Source of the DNA: Pseudopedobacter sp037968815
Lineage (GTDB): Bacteria > Bacteroidota > Bacteroidia > Sphingobacteriales > Sphingobacteriaceae
Direction: 5' to 3'
DNA length: 64,000 nt
Assembly: GCA_037968815.1 (NCBI GenBank)
Contig: JBBKWF010000019.1
Coordinates: forward strand, 62,001 to 126,000
Numbering within the stretch: the first letter of the stretch is position 1; every line of letters begins with the position of its first letter. This document shows, one piece after another, positions 32,768-42,119 of the stretch. Under the pieces are notes generated by a model, which was not told the origin of the DNA, did not search any database, and was given only the letters and a program-made list of their open reading frames with translations. The position numbers and the translations under genes are program-made.

Positions 32768-35700
32768 ATGAAAAAAATCATACTTATTCTTCTATTTTTT
32801 GTTGCTACTAATGCATTTGCCCAAACTAACGGAATTACTTACCAAGCAGTTATTATCAACCCGATAAGCAAAAGTGCCAGTAGTACAACAAGCGTTCCTT
32901 TGGCAAACAAACAAATTTGTTTGATGTTTAAAATTACAGATACCAACTCTGTTTTAGAATATCAGGAAACTCAAAAAATCACAACAGATGTTTATGGCTT
33001 AGTAAACTTAATTATTGGAAATGGTGTCCAAGTTGGAGGTTATGCCTCTAATTTTGAAAATATAAATTGGAATTCATCCACTAAAAGTCTGATAGTAAGC
33101 GTAGATATTGAAGGTGCTTGCAACTCCTTTACAGAAATAAGTAATCAACCTTTTACTGCCGTTCCTTATGCACTTTTTGCTGCTAATACTAATGTGACCG
33201 AAGCCAGTAAAACAAAAAAAGGTGTTTTAACTTTATCTGGCGATTTAGATGGTGTTGGTTCAAGCTCAAGTAATCCTATTATTTCTAACAATGCGATATC
33301 AACAATTAAAATAAAAGATGGTGCAATTACTGACGACAAGATTGCCAGTGGAATTAGCGCTTCAAAAGTTGGTTTAGGTAATGTAAATAACACAAATGAT
33401 AGCGATAAGCCTGTTAGTGTGGCGACACAAACAGCTTTAAATACAAAAGTAAATATTACTGATACCGCTAAAATGTTGAGTCCCTATTTAAAGATGGTTA
33501 GTTTACAATCTTTAATAAATAATAAGCTGAATGTAACAGACACAACAGCAATGTTGAGTCCTTATGCAAAATCAGCTTCAACCTTAGCGGGAATAAATAG
33601 TAAAGTAAATATCGCAGACACTGCTTCGATGTTAAGTCCTTATGCAAAATCAGCGTCGACTTTAGCTGGAATAAATAGTAAAGTAAACATTACGGATACT
33701 GCAACGATGTTGAGTCCCTATGCAAAGTCAGCTTCAACCTTAGCGGGGATAAATAGTAAAGTAAATATCGCTGACACTGCTTCGATGTTAAGTCCGTATG
33801 CAAAATCAGCTTCAACTTTAGTTAGCTTAAATAGCAAAGTAAATATCGCAGATACAGCAGCAATGTTAAGTCCTTATGCAAAATCAGCTTCAACTTTAGC
33901 GGGAATAAACAGTAAAGTAAATATTGCGGACACTGCTACAATGTTAAGTCCTTATGCAAAATCAGCTTCGACTTTAGCGGGAATAAACAGTAAAGTGAAT
34001 ATCGCTGATACAGCAACAATGTTAAGTCCTTATGCAAAATCAGCTTCGACTGTAGTTAGCTTAAATAGTAAAGTAAATATCGCTGACACAACAGCAATGT
34101 TGAGCCCTTATGCAAAATCAGCTTCAACTTTAATTAGCTTAACCAGTAAAGTAAATATTGCTGACACTACAGCAATGTTAAGTCCCTATGCAAAATCAGC
34201 TTCAACTTTAGCTGGAATAAACAGTAAAGTAAATATTGCGGACACTGCTACAATGTTGAGTCCTTATGCAAAACAAGCTTCAACTTTAGTTAGCTTAAAC
34301 AGCAAAGTAAATATCGCTGACACAACAGCAATGTTAAGTCCTTATGCAAAATCAGCTTCGACTTTAGCTGGAATAAACAGTAAAGTAAATATCGCAGACA
34401 CAACAGCAATGTTGAGTTCTTATGCAAAATCAGCATCTACTTTAGTTAGCTTAAACAGTAAAGTAAATATTGCAGATACTACAGCAATGCTAAGTCCGTA
34501 TGCAAAATCAGCTTCAACTTTAGCTGGTTTAAACAGTAAAGTAAATATCGCAGACACTACAGCAATGCTGAGTCCTTATGCAAAACAGGTTTCGACTTTA
34601 GCGGGAATAAACAGTAAAGTAAATATTGCTGACACTACAGCAATGTTGAGTCCTTACGCAAAATCAGCTTCAACTTTAGCTGGATTAAATAGCAAAGTAA
34701 ATATTACGGACACTGCATCAATGTTAAATCCTTATGCAAAATCAGCTTCAACTTTAGCGGGAATAAACAGTAAAGTAAATATAGCGGACACAACAGCGAT
34801 GTTAAGTCCTTATGCAAAATCAGCTTCGACTTTAGCTGGATTAAATAGTAAAGTGAATATTGCGGATACTGCTACAATGTTAAGTCCCTACGCAAAATCA
34901 GCTTCGACTTTAGTTAGCTTAAATAGTAAAGTAAATATTGCGGACACTACAGCAATGCTGAGCCCTTATGCAAAATCAGCTTCAACTTTAATTAGCTTAA
35001 ATAGCAAAGTGAATATAGCTGATACCGCAACAATGTTGAGTCCTTATGCAAAATCGGCTTCGACTTTAGCTGGATTAAATAGTAAAGTGAATGTCGCAGA
35101 TACAACAGCAATGTTGAGTCCTTATGCAAAATCGGCTTCGACTTTAGCTGGATTAAATAGTAAAATGAATGTCGCAGATACAACAGCAATGTTAAGTCCT
35201 TATGCAAAATCAGCGTCGACTTTAGTTAGCTTAAACAGCAAAGTAAATATCGCGGACACGGCTACAATGTTGAGCCCTTATGCAAAATCAGCTTCAACTT
35301 TAGTTAGCTTAAATAGTAAAGTAAATATCGCGGATACGGCTACAATGTTGAGTCCTTACGCAAAGACATTGGCGACAAAATCTTTGATTGATGCTAAAGT
35401 GAATATTGCAGATACTACAGCAATGTTGAGTCCTTATGCAAAATCAGCTTCGACTTTAGCTGGATTAAACAGCAAAATAAATATCGCAGATACAACAGCA
35501 ATGCTGAGTCCTTATGCAAAATCAGCTTCGACTTTAGCTAGCTTAAATAGTAAAGTAAATATTGCGGACACTGCTACAATGCTGAGTCCTTATGCAAAAT
35601 CTGCTTCGACTTTAGCGGGAATAAACAGTAAAGTAAATATCGCTGATACAGCAACGATGCTGAGTCCTTATGCAAAATCAGCATCGACTTTAGTTAGCTT

Positions 35701-37732
35701 AAACAGTAAAGTAAATATTGCAGATACTACAGCAATGCTAAGTCCTTATGCAAAACAGGCTTCAACTTTAGCTGGATTAAATAGCAAAGTGAACATTGCG
35801 GACACAGCAACAATGTTGAGCCCTTATGCAAAGACATTGGCGACAAAATCTTTGATTGATGCTAAAGTGAATATTGCTGATACTACAGCAATGTTAAGTC
35901 CTTACGCAAAATCAGCTTCGACTTTAGCTGGATTAAACAGTAAAGTAAATATCGCTGACACAACAGCAATGTTGAGTCCTTACGCAAAGACATTGGCTAC
36001 AAAATCTTTGATTGATGCTAAAGTGAATATCGCTGATACTACAGCAATGTTGAGTCCTTATGCAAAATCAGCTTCGACTTTAGTTAGCTTAAATAGTAAA
36101 GTAAACATTGCGGATACAGCAACAATGCTGAGTCCTTATGCAAAATCTGCTTCAACTTTAGTTAGCTTAAATAGTAAAGTGAATATCGCTGACACAACAA
36201 CAATGTTGAGCCCTTATGCAAAATCAGCTTCGACTTTAGCTGGATTAAATAGTAAAGTAAATATCGCTGATACTACAGCAATGTTGAGCCCTTATGCCAA
36301 ATCAGCTTCGACTTTAGTTAGCTTAAACAGCAAAGTAAATATCGCGGACACGGCTACAATGTTAAGTCCTTATGCAAAATCAGCTTCGACTTTAGCAGGA
36401 ATAAACAGTAAAGTGAATATCGCAGACACTGCTTCGATGTTAAGTCCTTATGCAAAATCAGCTTCAACTTTAGCTGGAATAAATAGCAAAGTAAATATTG
36501 CTGATACAGCAACAATGTTAAGTCCTTATGCGAAATTAGCTTCGATTTTAGTTAGTTTAAACAGCAAAGTGAATATCGCTGATACGGCAACAATGTTGAG
36601 TCCTTATGCGAAATCAGCAAACGCAACATTCAGTGGTGATATTAAAGTAAACGGATTAACAATTGGTTTAGGGTCAGATAGTGTAAGCACCAATACGGCC
36701 ATTGGTAAAGAAGTATTAAAAAGCAATACAGGCGGTGAAGATAATACAGGATTTGGGAATTTTGTGTTAAAAGACAATACATCTGGAAATAGAAATTCTG
36801 CTTTTGGTTCTTTTTCGCTATTGGCAAACACCACCGGAAATGATAATAGTAGTTATGGAAACTACACAATGATCAATAATACCACAGGAGAATATAATAC
36901 TGCTATTGGGACTTCGTCTTTAAGAAGCAATATAACCGCTAACAACAATACTGCGGTTGGCGCAAGTACTTTGTACAGCACCACAACAGGAGGTGACAAT
37001 ACTGCAATAGGGATAAACTCTTTATATGCTAATACTACTGGAGACGTTAATACAGCTGTTGGCGCACAATCCTTACAGTCAAACTTAACCGGTAGGTATA
37101 ACTCTGCTTTTGGAGTTCAAGCTCAAGAACAAAATACTAGCGGAGACCAAAACACTGCAATTGGTGTTGCTGCTTTAGATAGAAACGAAACAGGGAGTAA
37201 TAATGCAGTAGTCGGAGCTTTTGCAGGAAGATATATTGCTGATGGTACCACATATAATACCGAGATAAACAACTCTGTTTTAATCGGTGCTGATACTAAG
37301 CCTCTTGCTGATAACGGTAGCAACGAAATTGTTATTGGTTATGAGGCGATAGGAAATGGCTCAAATACAGTACAGTTAGGAAATCAATCGATTACAGATG
37401 TTAAAACAAGTGGATTATTAACTGCATCTGGGTATAAAACCCCAAGCGGTACATCCTCCCAATATTTAATGGCAAATGGTTCTGTTTCAGCTGGACCAAC
37501 CGCCGTTAGAGAAGTTGCAGATGAGTTTACTGCTACCGCATCTCAAGCAAGTTTCAATTTAACGCAAACCCCATCAGTAAACAGTAAGGTTAAAATGTAT
37601 GTAAATGGAATTAGAGTCAGTAACACCGCTTATAGTGTAGCAAATGGTAACGAATTAACATATAACCCAACCAATAACGGAAACTACGTTTTGTCTTTAA
37701 ACGATAGAATCCAATTCGATTATTATTACTAA
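32768..37732 (+). CDS. giant secreted fibre protein: ~40 tandem 26-residue repeats plus YadA-head-like domain
   Basis: The 1654-residue protein has a signal peptide (..VATNAFAQ). Residues about 20-225 are a beta-rich N-domain ending in VGLGNVNNTNDSDKPVS, a motif familiar from phage tail fibres. Residues about 227-1284 are some 40 repeats of 26 residues, consensus SASTLAGLNSKVNIADTTAMLSPYAK. Occasional variants in the first half read TLATKSLIDAK. Residues about 1290-1520 are NTAIG..L..NT-type repeats as in trimeric autotransporter heads. The C-terminal domain (about 1565-1654: VKMYVNGIRVSN.. to RIQFDYYY) resembles phage tail-fibre ends. There is no YadA-type membrane anchor. It probably forms a long trimeric surface filament, by inference. 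The gene is very close to its neighbours on both sides. Confidence 0.88.
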   Translation: MKKIILILLFFVATNAFAQTNGITYQAVIINPISKSASSTTSVPLANKQICLMFKITDTNSVLEYQETQKITTDVYGLVNLIIGNGVQVGGYASNFENINWNSSTKSLIVSVDIEGACNSFTEISNQPFTAVPYALFAANTNVTEASKTKKGVLTLSGDLDGVGSSSSNPIISNNAISTIKIKDGAITDDKIASGISASKVGLGNVNNTNDSDKPVSVATQTALNTKVNITDTAKMLSPYLKMVSLQSLINNKLNVTDTTAMLSPYAKSASTLAGINSKVNIADTASMLSPYAKSASTLAGINSKVNITDTATMLSPYAKSASTLAGINSKVNIADTASMLSPYAKSASTLVSLNSKVNIADTAAMLSPYAKSASTLAGINSKVNIADTATMLSPYAKSASTLAGINSKVNIADTATMLSPYAKSASTVVSLNSKVNIADTTAMLSPYAKSASTLISLTSKVNIADTTAMLSPYAKSASTLAGINSKVNIADTATMLSPYAKQASTLVSLNSKVNIADTTAMLSPYAKSASTLAGINSKVNIADTTAMLSSYAKSASTLVSLNSKVNIADTTAMLSPYAKSASTLAGLNSKVNIADTTAMLSPYAKQVSTLAGINSKVNIADTTAMLSPYAKSASTLAGLNSKVNITDTASMLNPYAKSASTLAGINSKVNIADTTAMLSPYAKSASTLAGLNSKVNIADTATMLSPYAKSASTLVSLNSKVNIADTTAMLSPYAKSASTLISLNSKVNIADTATMLSPYAKSASTLAGLNSKVNVADTTAMLSPYAKSASTLAGLNSKMNVADTTAMLSPYAKSASTLVSLNSKVNIADTATMLSPYAKSASTLVSLNSKVNIADTATMLSPYAKTLATKSLIDAKVNIADTTAMLSPYAKSASTLAGLNSKINIADTTAMLSPYAKSASTLASLNSKVNIADTATMLSPYAKSASTLAGINSKVNIADTATMLSPYAKSASTLVSLNSKVNIADTTAMLSPYAKQASTLAGLNSKVNIADTATMLSPYAKTLATKSLIDAKVNIADTTAMLSPYAKSASTLAGLNSKVNIADTTAMLSPYAKTLATKSLIDAKVNIADTTAMLSPYAKSASTLVSLNSKVNIADTATMLSPYAKSASTLVSLNSKVNIADTTTMLSPYAKSASTLAGLNSKVNIADTTAMLSPYAKSASTLVSLNSKVNIADTATMLSPYAKSASTLAGINSKVNIADTASMLSPYAKSASTLAGINSKVNIADTATMLSPYAKLASILVSLNSKVNIADTATMLSPYAKSANATFSGDIKVNGLTIGLGSDSVSTNTAIGKEVLKSNTGGEDNTGFGNFVLKDNTSGNRNSAFGSFSLLANTTGNDNSSYGNYTMINNTTGEYNTAIGTSSLRSNITANNNTAVGASTLYSTTTGGDNTAIGINSLYANTTGDVNTAVGAQSLQSNLTGRYNSAFGVQAQEQNTSGDQNTAIGVAALDRNETGSNNAVVGAFAGRYIADGTTYNTEINNSVLIGADTKPLADNGSNEIVIGYEAIGNGSNTVQLGNQSITDVKTSGLLTASGYKTPSGTSSQYLMANGSVSAGPTAVREVADEFTATASQASFNLTQTPSVNSKVKMYVNGIRVSNTAYSVANGNELTYNPTNNGNYVLSLNDRIQFDYYY
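33447..36620 (+). repeat. 78-bp tandem coding repeat, about 40 copies
   Basis: Each unit encodes 26 residues. Copies differ mostly by synonymous changes (for example GCTGAC/GCGGAC/GCAGAT for Ala-Asp) and by a few cassettes: LAGI, LAGL, LVSL, LISL; TASM, TATM, TTAM; and TLATKSLIDAK at about 35365, 35830 and 35990. The mixed pattern suggests duplication and gene conversion between units. The region would also be a hotspot for copy-number change. Confidence 0.93.
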
Positions 37733-37742
37733 ACTAGCTATA

Positions 37743-39950
37743 ATGAAAAGGCTCTCTTTAATTTTACTGGTTGTTTTTAATATCCAATCGGCAATTGCAC
37801 AAAATACATTAGATAATTTAGGACTAACCGGCACTGATCAAGCTACTGTTGCGTATTCTTTAAGATTACTAAGCACTGGCTACACAGGACCATTAGTTCG
37901 GGTTAATATTAATAATCTTTTTTATGATGTTTACGCTGATGATCTTAGCTCTAATTTTACATTAACATCTAAAATTTCTAACTCATATAACACATTCGAT
38001 GCGGCTTCTACTGGTGCTACATCAAACTCTCTAAGTACAATTTCATCTGGTAATACAGCAAAAGTTGCGATATGGTATGACCAAAGCGGAAACGGAACTA
38101 ACCTTACTCAAGGTACTGCCATTTATCAACCGCGTATCATTAATGCTGGTGTAATTGATAAAGAAAATAATGTACCTATTATACGTTTTTTTGGGCAAGT
38201 GTCGGGCAATAGAAACGCACTAGATCTTCCCTCCCCTATTTCTATCAATGGACAAGTTTCCGTTGTTAACCAGTTCTCTGGAGCAGATGGCTTTCTATTA
38301 GGAAATTACAATAATTATTATTGGCACTCTAACCCAGGAAGTGCCCAGCTTTTCGATACACAAAATGCTTCTAGTTCTATAAAAAGCTCGATTATATATC
38401 AAAACGGGGAATTAGTAACATTAGCTAATGCTTCATGGAACACTTCTCTAGCTACCAACAACATTGCGCCACTAGACCCGTTGACCGGAACAACATGGGA
38501 TAATATTGGTTCAGACAGGGGAATGTCTCATAATAATACAAACGGAGGAGGTTATGCCGAGTTAATTACTTTTAATACGGCATTATCAACCAGCTCACGC
38601 ACAAGTTTAGAAGACAGCCAAAGTTCATATTTTTCTATAATTTATAATGGCGAGGCAAAATTAACTTTAATCGGTTTAAGTAGTGGCACTTTATCTCCTA
38701 GTTTTAACATATCAACCTATACTTATAATATAGATGTAACAACGCCTACAATTTCTATAACTCCATCAACAAATTTAGGAGACAATACAATTTTGGTAAA
38801 CGGGAATGCGGTTGTTAGTGGTTCGGCGTCTTCAGCCATAGCCTTATCTGAGGGAAATAATGTAATAACTGTCAGAGTAACCTTAGTGGATGGAGTAACG
38901 ACTCAGGATTACACTTTAAACGTGATAAAACGATTAGCCACTACCCTCTCCGAGTTCAACGATTTAAATAAGTTTTATTTTGATGAATCATTTTTGTTAA
39001 AACACCCTATAACTAATAGTTCAGGAACCTTTAGTTATACCAGTAATAATACTGCAGTAGCCACAATAAGCGGGTTAACAGTTACCATTATTGGACCTGG
39101 CACAACTACAATTACTGCTAATCAGGCATCGGATGGTACTTACGAAAGTAAAAGTATCGCTATGACTTTAACAGTTTCGCAACCAGATGTTATCACCAAA
39201 AATGGGCAGATTAATAGTGTAGACTTAAATTATGTGAACAATAACGGCGCTTTAAGTAGCAGTTTAGCGCTAAGTAAAAACGGTCAAATACTCCAAGTTA
39301 AGTCTAATGGTAATGGACTGTCTGCTGAGAATACAGGGACAAGTGCGTATCAAATAAAACAAGATTACCCTGCCTCAAATGATGGTTTGTACTGGATCTC
39401 AAATTCAAACATCAATAATGGTACTCCTTTTCAAATTTACGCGGATATGACTACGGATGGAGGTGGTTGGACTTTAATTATGTGTAATACTACTTATGCT
39501 GGGTGGAATTATACAAATGCGATTGCACTAAATACTTTGAGCCCAAGCATCAATTCAAATTATTCAATTATTGGCTGGGCCGATTATATAAAAAGTAAGG
39601 ATTCAGGTTTTCAATACATGATGGATGCACAAACACGAGGAAGGTTTGGTGGTATTTGGACAGCTAATCAGGCTTATAGTTTTGTTCATCCGAACAATAC
39701 CCAAACAGATGTAACGCTAGATATTAAATTTGGGACCTGGAACTATACTGGTAGTAGTATAGAAAAAAGAATGCCTTGGTACTCCAATTGTAGTGGCTTA
39801 ATAACTACAAGTGTGTCATGTAATGGAGATTGGTGGGGAAGTTTGATTACAAACCAGAGTAGTTGGGGTACTGCTCCATGGATTAATAGCGATTGTGGTA
39901 TCGAAGGATGTGCCCGTACTCCATCTAAAATTTGGTATTGGGTTCGTTAA
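37743..39950 (+). CDS. multi-domain surface protein with fibrinogen-like C-terminus
   Basis: The 735-residue protein has a signal peptide (..FNIQSAIAQ). Residues about 25-285 resemble the arabinofuranosidase-B-type/lectin-like fold (VAIWYDQSGNGTNLTQ.., EDSQSSYFSI). Residues about 302-398 are a cadherin-like beta-sandwich (LTLIGLSSGTLSPSF.. to ..DYTLNVIKR), followed by an Ig-like module with ATISGLTVTIIGPGTTTIT (to about 480). The C-terminal ~200 residues are a fibrinogen-related domain: PFQIYADMTTDGGGWTLIM, a Cys-bearing region and the end WYWVR. Fibrinogen domains bind sugars or proteins, so this probably recognises a surface. It starts 10 nt after the fibre gene, so both are in one operon. 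Confidence 0.85.
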   Translation: MKRLSLILLVVFNIQSAIAQNTLDNLGLTGTDQATVAYSLRLLSTGYTGPLVRVNINNLFYDVYADDLSSNFTLTSKISNSYNTFDAASTGATSNSLSTISSGNTAKVAIWYDQSGNGTNLTQGTAIYQPRIINAGVIDKENNVPIIRFFGQVSGNRNALDLPSPISINGQVSVVNQFSGADGFLLGNYNNYYWHSNPGSAQLFDTQNASSSIKSSIIYQNGELVTLANASWNTSLATNNIAPLDPLTGTTWDNIGSDRGMSHNNTNGGGYAELITFNTALSTSSRTSLEDSQSSYFSIIYNGEAKLTLIGLSSGTLSPSFNISTYTYNIDVTTPTISITPSTNLGDNTILVNGNAVVSGSASSAIALSEGNNVITVRVTLVDGVTTQDYTLNVIKRLATTLSEFNDLNKFYFDESFLLKHPITNSSGTFSYTSNNTAVATISGLTVTIIGPGTTTITANQASDGTYESKSIAMTLTVSQPDVITKNGQINSVDLNYVNNNGALSSSLALSKNGQILQVKSNGNGLSAENTGTSAYQIKQDYPASNDGLYWISNSNINNGTPFQIYADMTTDGGGWTLIMCNTTYAGWNYTNAIALNTLSPSINSNYSIIGWADYIKSKDSGFQYMMDAQTRGRFGGIWTANQAYSFVHPNNTQTDVTLDIKFGTWNYTGSSIEKRMPWYSNCSGLITTSVSCNGDWWGSLITNQSSWGTAPWINSDCGIEGCARTPSKIWYWVR

Positions 39951-39960
39951 TATTCATATA

Positions 39961-40000
39961 TAACAACAAAAGCCTCCATTAATGGAGGCTTTTGTTGTTA
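39961..40000. terminator. 40-nt perfect palindromic bidirectional terminator
   Basis: A 20-bp stem (TAACAACAAAAGCCTCCATT and its complement) forms a complete palindrome between the fibrinogen-domain gene and the convergent small gene, with T-rich arms in both directions. Confidence 0.9.
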
Positions 40001-40017
40001 TCATAGGTTAGAAAAAA

Positions 40018-40311
40018 TTATTTTATAGCGTCAATGGCTTCTTGAGCTCTTAAGCCTTCAATGTTATTTTTGCCTTCAAATTTATTTTTTACTTCATCAA
40101 AATTTTCTAAAATTGCTGCAATAGAATCTAAGATTTCAGATGCATTTTGATGCATATTGCCCAACTTCTCTTCTAATTTTTTGTTACTCAATTCAAAATT
40201 ATCAACTTCAATTTTTCCGATTTTTTGGATTACCGCAGTTTGGCTATGTTTTAAATCTTCTAGCTCCCTACTTATTTTTTCCATTAAATCAAACTTTTTT
40301 AGCTTGTCCAT
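40018..40311 (-). CDS. small coiled-coil protein
   Basis: The 97-residue protein has no signal peptide and is predicted to be all-helical, with heptad-like Leu/Ile/Val spacing (MEKISRELEDLKHSQTAVIQKIGK.. and ..LEEKLGNMHQNASEILDSIAAIL). I do not recognise a family. It has its own terminator and a divergent Crp-type gene; two or three ATACTATATA-like words lie upstream (40331-40374). Confidence 0.6.
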   Translation of the reverse strand: MDKLKKFDLMEKISRELEDLKHSQTAVIQKIGKIEVDNFELSNKKLEEKLGNMHQNASEILDSIAAILENFDEVKNKFEGKNNIEGLRAQEAIDAIK

Positions 40312-40330
40312 ATCTTTTTTAATTGGTTAT

Positions 40331-40374
40331 ATACTATATAGACAGTAATTGTGCCAATACTATGTATATAGTAT
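40331..40374. promoter_or_regulatory. inverted ATACTATATA words in a divergent promoter region
   Basis: ATACTATATA at 40331-40340 is repeated in inverted form as TATATAGTAT at 40365-40374; an AATACTA word at 40357-40363 adds a closer inverted pair with TAGTATT. The site sits between divergent starts (40311 minus, 40502 plus) and could be a dimeric regulator operator. No regulator can be assigned. Confidence 0.35.
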
Positions 40375-40501
40375 TAGTAAACTTCTCATTCCTCAACTTT
40401 AGAGTTAAAGAAAAAATATATAGCTGTAAAAACAGTCCGGTAAAGAATATCCAGATTGAAAAATAATCATTTAAATTAGCGAACAACCTTTTGTTAAGCT
40501 A

Positions 40502-41100
40502 ATGGATGAACTAAACTTCATAAAATACCTAAAACTTAACCTCAAAATTGAGGATAGTGAAATTGCACCCATCGTTAAGAACCTCAAAGTAAAAGAGGTA
40601 AAGAAAGATGAGTTTCTATTAAGAGCAAATGAACATTGTAACCATAGCTTTTTTGTAGAAAAAGGGTTGCTGAGACAGTATTCTATTGATGAACGAGGGA
40701 AAGAGCATCTTTTATCTTTTGCACCAGAAAACTGGTTTGTAACCGACCGCACCAGTAGCTATTTTAAACAGCCTTCTACTTATTATATTCAGGCATTTGA
40801 AGCTAGTCGTGTAGTGTTAATTGATGAAAAAATCATCAATTATTATCTGAGAAAATTCAGGGTTTTGTTGACTTTAACAATCGCCTGTTACATAATCATA
40901 TTAGGCAGCTACAAAAACGCATAGACTTCCTTTTGGGTGCTAACGCCGAAGAACGGTACCTAGAATTTGTTAAAATGTACCCTGATGTTCTTTTAAGAGT
41001 ACCACAGATTATGGTTGCCTCCTACTTAGGCATCACTCCAGAGAGTTTAAGTCGCTTACGTAAAGATTTGGCGCACCGTAATTTTAAAAGCACTTCTTAA
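40502..41100 (+). pseudogene. Crp/Fnr-type regulator disrupted by a one-base frameshift
   Basis: The frame from 40502 encodes the cyclic-nucleotide-binding-like N-domain (FLLRANEHCNHSFFVEKGLLRQYS..). It runs out of homology after DEKIINY and stops at 40924. From about 40841 the next frame continues precisely where a Crp-family protein should: SEKIQGFVDFNNRLLHNHI, LQKRIDFLLGANAEERYLEF, then the helix-turn-helix ASYLGITPESLSRLRKDL, ending at 41100. Adding one T near 40841-40846 restores a protein of about 199 aa. It is either a real mutation or a base-calling error. Without the repair the protein lacks its DNA-binding domain. Confidence 0.85.
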
Positions 41101-41132
41101 CATACATCAATGCTTAGGGGTTTATTTGCTTG

Positions 41133-41140
41133 TAAGTTTG
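41133..41140 (+). promoter_or_regulatory. candidate -7 box before the pirin gene
   Basis: TAAGTTTG matches TAnnTTTG exactly, 21 nt before the pirin ATG. The upstream -33 element is unclear. Confidence 0.38.
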
Positions 41141-41160
41141 TGCTATAAATACTTAAAGAC

Positions 41161-42039
41161 ATGAAAACAAAAACAGTAGAATTAGTAGCAAGCCCAAGAG
41201 AAGCTCATTTTGTAGGTGATGGTTTTAGAGTACATAATTTTATTCCAAGCGGGTATAAAATGAATATGCAACGGATGAGCCCTTTTATTTTGTTGGATTA
41301 TAATTCAATATATAACTTTCCGCCATCAGATAAGCCTAAAGGCGTGGGAGTGCATCCGCACAGAGGATTTGAAACGGTAACCATCGCTTATAAAGGAAAA
41401 GTAGCACACCATGATAGTAGTGGCGGTGGCGGTGTAATTAGCGAAGGCGATGTACAATGGATGACGGCAGCAAGCGGTGTACTACACAAAGAGTATCACG
41501 AAGAAGAGTGGAGTAAAACCGGTGGCGATTTTCAGATGGTGCAACTTTGGGTTAACCTGCCTAAAAAAGACAAAATGTCGACTCCAAAATACCAGGCTAT
41601 TAAAAAAGACGAAATTAATCGTTACACTTTGGTAGGTAACGCTGGTGTTATTGAAGTAATTGCTGGTGAGTATAATGGTACAAAAGGTAGCGCATCCACC
41701 TTTACAACACTTAACATGTTGAACGCAAAATTGAATAAAAATGGGAAAGCAAGTTTTGATTTTCCTGCAAATTATTCAACTGCTTTATTGGTTGTTGAAG
41801 GTAGTATTACCGTAAACGGCGAAGAAAAAGTGCCGACAGATCATCTTGCTTTAATGGCAAATGATGGCGAGCAATTTGAAATAGAGGCATTAGAAAATAG
41901 TATTGTCTTAATTTTAAGCGGAGAGCCCATTAATGAACCAATAGCCTCACAAGGACCATTTGTAATGAATACAAAAGAAGAGATACAGCAAGCTTTCGAA
42001 GATTATAACCACGGGAAATTCGGTTATTTAGAAGGTTAA
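41161..42039 (+). CDS. pirin family protein
   Basis: The 292-residue double-cupin has the N-terminal metal-binding motif VHPHRGFETVTI...HHDSSGGGGVISEGDVQWMTAASGVLHKEY (His at the HPH, HH and LHKE positions). Bacterial pirins can act as quercetin dioxygenases or redox regulators. It begins 61 nt after the disrupted Crp/Fnr-type gene, which may have regulated it. Confidence 0.92.
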   Translation: MKTKTVELVASPREAHFVGDGFRVHNFIPSGYKMNMQRMSPFILLDYNSIYNFPPSDKPKGVGVHPHRGFETVTIAYKGKVAHHDSSGGGGVISEGDVQWMTAASGVLHKEYHEEEWSKTGGDFQMVQLWVNLPKKDKMSTPKYQAIKKDEINRYTLVGNAGVIEVIAGEYNGTKGSASTFTTLNMLNAKLNKNGKASFDFPANYSTALLVVEGSITVNGEEKVPTDHLALMANDGEQFEIEALENSIVLILSGEPINEPIASQGPFVMNTKEEIQQAFEDYNHGKFGYLEG

Positions 42040-42119
42040 TGTTTTACTGAGTAGCATAAAGTGATTTATATACGTAAAGCCTATAGAACCAGATAGAAGG
42101 TCATTAAATTATTAAAGCT

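Noticed and set aside
34992..35207. Antisense open frame inside the 78-bp repeats
   Set aside because: It is created by the period-3 structure of the repeats on the opposite strand; the repeating HKDS/LLLYLRH pattern is a mirror of the real unit.
33447..36620. CRISPR-like regular repeats
   Set aside because: Units abut without unique spacers, keep a reading frame and encode one protein, so this is a coding tandem repeat.
36604..36869. Minus-strand open frames opposite the YadA-head-like part
   Set aside because: No start context, and they mirror a well-conserved plus-strand domain.
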